NCBI GenBank assembly: GCA_052387905.1
Contig: JBQTIR010000011.1
Location: 62,001 to 126,000 of the forward strand
DNA from: JBQTII01 sp052387905
Lineage (GTDB): Bacteria; Actinomycetota; Actinomycetes; Sporichthyales; Sporichthyaceae
Length of the DNA: 64,000 nucleotides
Reading direction: 5' to 3'
The first letter of the stretch is position 1. Each line of letters opens with the position of its first letter. Below, piece by piece: positions 55,328 to 64,000 of the stretch. The position numbers and the translations under genes are program-made. The notes below the pieces were generated by a model that saw nothing but the letters and a program-made list of their open reading frames with translations, was not told where the DNA came from and did not search any database.

Positions 55328-55529
55328 GTGCTTCCCCCCGGAAGTAGAGCGCGGACCCCCGGTACGCGCCTGATCGCCAGGTTAGCGGTCGGGTCACCCA
55401 GCAGTCGTCGGATCTACCAACTGCGGCCAATGTGCTGTTTGTCCCAGGATCGAAGCCGGGCCGGCCTGGGTAGCGGGGGTGCTTGGTGGTCCACGATGGG
55501 GACGTTCACACCACGACAGGGGAGCTCAC

Positions 55530-57026
55530 GTGCGGATTCTGGTGACAGGTGCGACGGGGTACATCGGCGGCCGCTTGGTGCCCCTGCTGCTGGCCGAAGG
55601 TCACCAGGTGCGCGCCGTCGCGCGCGACCCCGGCAAGCTACGCGACGTCCCGTGGGCGAAGCAGGTCGAGATCGTGGCGGGCGACGTCAGCGACGCGGAG
55701 TCGATGACCGCGGCCTGCGACGGCATGGACGTCCTCTACTACCTGGTGCACTCGCTCACCGACCATGGCTTCGTCAATGTCGACCGGGACGCGGCCACCG
55801 TCAGCGCCCAGGCGGCCAAGACCGCGGGCGTGAGCCGGATCGTCTATCTCGGCGGCCTGCACCCGGACGGGGAACTGTCCCCGCACCTGGCCTCCCGCAA
55901 GGAGGTGGGCGACATCTTCCTGGACTGCGGGGTGCCCTCGGCGGTGTTGCAGGCCGCGGTCATCCTCGGTGCCGGTTCGGCCAGCTTCGAGATGCTGCGC
56001 TACCTGACCGAACGGCTACCGGTGATGGTGACCCCGAGGTGGGTCGGCACCCGCGTCCAGCCGGTCGCGGTGCGCGACGTGCTGCACTATCTGGTCGGTG
56101 CCGCGACGCTGCCGGCCGACGTGAACCGGACTTTCGACGTCGGCGGTCCGGATGTACTGACTTACCGTCAGATGATGCAGCAGTATGCGGCGGTGGCCGG
56201 GCTTCGGCCACGCCGGGTCATCGAGGTTCCTTTTCTGACGCCACGACTGAGCTCGCACTGGGTCAACATCGTCACGCCGGTCCCGCGCGCACTGGCGGCA
56301 CCCCTGATCGAATCCCTCATCCACGAAATGGTGTGCCGCGAAAGTGACATCAGCGCCTACGTCCCCGACCCGCCCGGCGGCCTGACGGGATATGCCCGGG
56401 CGGTGGAACTCGCCCTGGTCCGCATCCGGGCCGGCGACGTCGCGACCCGCTGGTCCGATGCCTCCCTCATGAAGGCACCGGCCGATCCCCTGCCGAGTGA
56501 CCCCGACTGGTCCGGGGGCAGCATCTACACCGACCTGCGCCGTGCGCAGACGCCCGCCGAGCCCGACCAGGTGTGGGCCGTGGTGAAGGGAATCGGCGGG
56601 GAGAACGGCTGGTACTCCTTCCCGCTGGCCTGGGCCGTGCGCGGCTGGATGGACCGCCTCGGCGGCGGAGTGGGACTGGGTCGTGGACGGCGCAACCCGA
56701 ACACCTTGACAGTCGGCGAGGCGCTGGACTGGTGGCGGGTCGAGGCCCTGGACGAGTCCGCTCCGGAGCGGCTGTTGCGGCTGCGGGCGGAGATGCGCGT
56801 ACCGGGGAAGGCCTGGTTGGAGCTCGGGGTCAGCGCCGGCGAGGACGGTGGTTCGGTCTACCGCCAGCGCGCGATCTTCGTCCCCCGCGGCCTGGCCGGC
56901 CAGCTGTACTGGTGGTCGGTCGCCCCGTTCCACGGCATCGTCTTCGGCGGCATGGTCCGCAACATCACCGCCGCCGCCCAGGGCAAGCCGGGGAGGTTGC
57001 GACGCCGAGGGCTCAGGCGGGGCTGA
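55530..57026 (+). CDS. NAD(P)-binding SDR-like protein with DUF2867-type C-terminal domain
   Basis: A 498-residue two-domain protein. The first 290 residues are an atypical extended SDR (NmrA/YbjT-like): VTGATGYIGGRLVPLLL, a cofactor Arg, and DVLYYLVHSL. The remaining part, from about 330, is a START-like DUF2867 domain (VWAVVKGIGGENGWYSFP, WWRVEALDESAPERLLRLRAEMRVPG, WWSVAPFHGIVFGGMVRNI). The GTG at 55530 follows AGGGGAGCTC. Function is unproven; a lipid or quinone reductase/isomerase role is a reasonable guess. The downstream hybrid kinase starts 83 bases after. Confidence 0.87.
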   Translation: MRILVTGATGYIGGRLVPLLLAEGHQVRAVARDPGKLRDVPWAKQVEIVAGDVSDAESMTAACDGMDVLYYLVHSLTDHGFVNVDRDAATVSAQAAKTAGVSRIVYLGGLHPDGELSPHLASRKEVGDIFLDCGVPSAVLQAAVILGAGSASFEMLRYLTERLPVMVTPRWVGTRVQPVAVRDVLHYLVGAATLPADVNRTFDVGGPDVLTYRQMMQQYAAVAGLRPRRVIEVPFLTPRLSSHWVNIVTPVPRALAAPLIESLIHEMVCRESDISAYVPDPPGGLTGYARAVELALVRIRAGDVATRWSDASLMKAPADPLPSDPDWSGGSIYTDLRRAQTPAEPDQVWAVVKGIGGENGWYSFPLAWAVRGWMDRLGGGVGLGRGRRNPNTLTVGEALDWWRVEALDESAPERLLRLRAEMRVPGKAWLELGVSAGEDGGSVYRQRAIFVPRGLAGQLYWWSVAPFHGIVFGGMVRNITAAAQGKPGRLRRRGLRRG

Positions 57027-57109
57027 CCGGGCTCAAGTTGTCCCTGCGCCGTTCCGATACTGCCGTGGTGAAGATTCGGTGGGGTTCCGCGCACCCGGCG
57101 GACGTGCCG

Positions 57110-59881
<2,772 letters not shown>

Positions 59882-59897
59882 TCGACAGCCCCTTAGC

Positions 59898-61406
<1,509 letters not shown>

Positions 61407-61430
61407 TCAGCATGCATGCCGCGTCGACGG

Positions 61431-62642
61431 TCATGCCGGGCCCTCGGCCAGGCGGGCGTCGCGGCCCGAGGCGATCCGGCTGGACATCCCGAAGATGTCG
61501 ATGAACCCCTTGGCCAGGGACTGGTCGTAGGTGTCCTCGGCGTCGTAGGTCGCCAGGTTGTAGTCGTACAGCGACGCCGAGGACCGACGCCCGGTCGGCA
61601 CCGCGCGCCCACCGTGCAACGTCATCCGGATGTCGCCGGAAACCGGGGCGTTGGCCTCCTCCAGGAAGGCGTCGAGGGCCCGCTTGAGGGGGGAGAACCA
61701 GAGCCCGTCGTAGACGAGTTCGGCCCAGCGCTGGCACACCCCGCGCTTGTAGCGGGCGAGGTCGCGCTCGACGGTGAGGTTCTCCAGCTCCGCCTTCGCG
61801 GTGATCAGCGCGATCGCGCCGGGGGCCTCGTAGACCTCGCGGCTCTTGATACCGACCAGGCGGTCCTCGACCATGTCCAGGCGCCCGACACCCTGCGCGC
61901 CCGCACGGGTGTTCAGCTCCACGATGGCCTCGAGCATCGTGACCGGGCGCCCGTCGATGGCGACCGGGGCGCCGGCGGCGAAGGTGATGGTGACCTCGTC
62001 GGCCTCGCGCGGGGTGGCCGGGTTCTGGGTGTAGGTGTAGATGTCCTCGATGGGGCCGTTCCACACGTCTTCGAGGAAGCCGGTTTCCACCGCCCGACCC
62101 CAGACGTTCTGGTCGATCGAGTACGGCGACTTCTTGTTCACGTCGACCGGCAGATTGTTCTCCTCGGCGAAGGCGATGGCCTTGTCCCGCGTCATACCCG
62201 AGTCCCGGACCGGCGCCAGCACCTTCAGGTCCGGAGCCAGTGCCCCGATGCCGACCTCGAAGCGGACCTGGTCGTTGCCCTTGCCGGTGCAGCCGTGCCC
62301 GACCATCGTCGCGCCGTGGTAGCGGGCGGCCTCCACCAGTGCCTTGACGATCGTCGGACGCGAGAGCGCCGAGACCAGCGGGTAACGCTCCATGTAGAGG
62401 GCGTTGGCCTTGAGCGCAGGCAGGCAGTACTCGTTGGCGAACTCATCCTTGAGGTCCAGCACGATCGACTCGACCGCCCCGCAGTCCAGTGCGCGCTGAC
62501 GGATGACGTTCATGTCCTCCCCGCCTTGGCCGACGTCGGCCGCAACGGCGACGATCTCGGCCCCGGTCTGGGCTGCGATCCAGCCGATGCAGACGGAAGT
62601 GTCCAGTCCGCCGGAATAGGCCAGTACGACGCGCTCGGTCAC
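61431..62642 (-). CDS. argG: Argininosuccinate synthase
   Basis: A 403-residue enzyme with the PP-loop ATP motif [11 protein letters not shown], the citrulline/aspartate-binding [15 protein letters not shown], and [15 protein letters not shown]. It joins citrulline and aspartate. Length and ends match the family, starting with ATG. It follows argR by 26 bases in the same operon. No ARG box was identified here. Confidence 0.98.
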   Translation of the reverse strand: MTERVVLAYSGGLDTSVCIGWIAAQTGAEIVAVAADVGQGGEDMNVIRQRALDCGAVESIVLDLKDEFANEYCLPALKANALYMERYPLVSALSRPTIVKALVEAARYHGATMVGHGCTGKGNDQVRFEVGIGALAPDLKVLAPVRDSGMTRDKAIAFAEENNLPVDVNKKSPYSIDQNVWGRAVETGFLEDVWNGPIEDIYTYTQNPATPREADEVTITFAAGAPVAIDGRPVTMLEAIVELNTRAGAQGVGRLDMVEDRLVGIKSREVYEAPGAIALITAKAELENLTVERDLARYKRGVCQRWAELVYDGLWFSPLKRALDAFLEEANAPVSGDIRMTLHGGRAVPTGRRSSASLYDYNLATYDAEDTYDQSLAKGFIDIFGMSSRIASGRDARLAEGPA

Positions 62643-62668
62643 GGTGTTCTCCTAGTTCAGGTACAGGC

Positions 62669-64000
<1,332 letters not shown>

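Noticed and set aside
59882..59897. Terminator between the hybrid kinase and argH
   Set aside because: Only 16 bases separate the convergent genes and no stem is apparent there.

Overview
The window is high-GC DNA with GTG starts, ATGA/GTGA gene overlaps and a gene order typical of Actinomycetota. The marker blocks are argF-argR-argG-argH; tyrS and tlyA-nadK-recN-steA-steB; and pyrG-xerD-ald-parA-scpAB-rluB-aroH-tyrA-cmk-der. The BTAD-AAA regulator, copper/SteB-type membrane protein and nitroreductase-like thioredoxin-fold protein also point to a soil-type actinomycete. Genus cannot be fixed from the sequence alone.

Left accessory part (1-21.5 kb). The window opens with the tail of a tyrosine recombinase. 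An AbiEii-type nucleotidyltransferase with its coupled partner, an excisionase-like HTH protein and a MobF (TrwC/TraA-like) relaxase follow on the minus strand. A block at 4.9-12.6 kb carries a NarL-type two-component system divergent from an SPFH - cation/H+ antiporter - ArsB/NhaD-type transporter - SecDF operon. An 8.7 kb integrative element follows (12813-21538), bounded by 46-bp direct repeats of the 3' half of a tRNA-Pro(GGG) gene. It carries a tyrosine integrase, two small unknown genes, a secreted lipoprotein, a decayed DNRLRE/amidase gene, a second MobF relaxase and a second excisionase-like gene. No coupling protein, type IV secretion gene or replication initiator is visible, so it looks like an integrative mobilizable element. 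The two relaxases are homologous, inverted relative to each other, and each is preceded by the same roughly 110-bp non-coding block, a good oriT candidate.

Core part (21.5-64 kb). A VIT-family transporter and a DsbA-like protein precede a long minus-strand run: der, cmk, tyrA, aroH, rluB, scpB, scpA, parA, xerD and ald (ribosome assembly, pyrimidine nucleotides, tyrosine synthesis, chromosome segregation). A KAS III-like fusion protein, an SDR, a cupin and a BTAD-AAA regulator come next. Then a second minus-strand run: NUDIX, pyrG, a glycosyltransferase, murJ-like, an MraY-like transferase, steB, steA, recN, nadK and tlyA, largely devoted to envelope building and cell division. TerC, tyrS, a 3-methyladenine glycosylase and a CAP-domain protein follow. 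An NAD(P)-binding DUF2867-type protein and a soluble three-PAS hybrid histidine kinase lie on the plus strand. The window ends inside argF of the arginine operon.

The most interesting parts are the tRNA-Pro element with its att sites, candidate integrase arm sites and duplicated oriT-like block, and the SPFH/antiporter/SecDF operon beside it.
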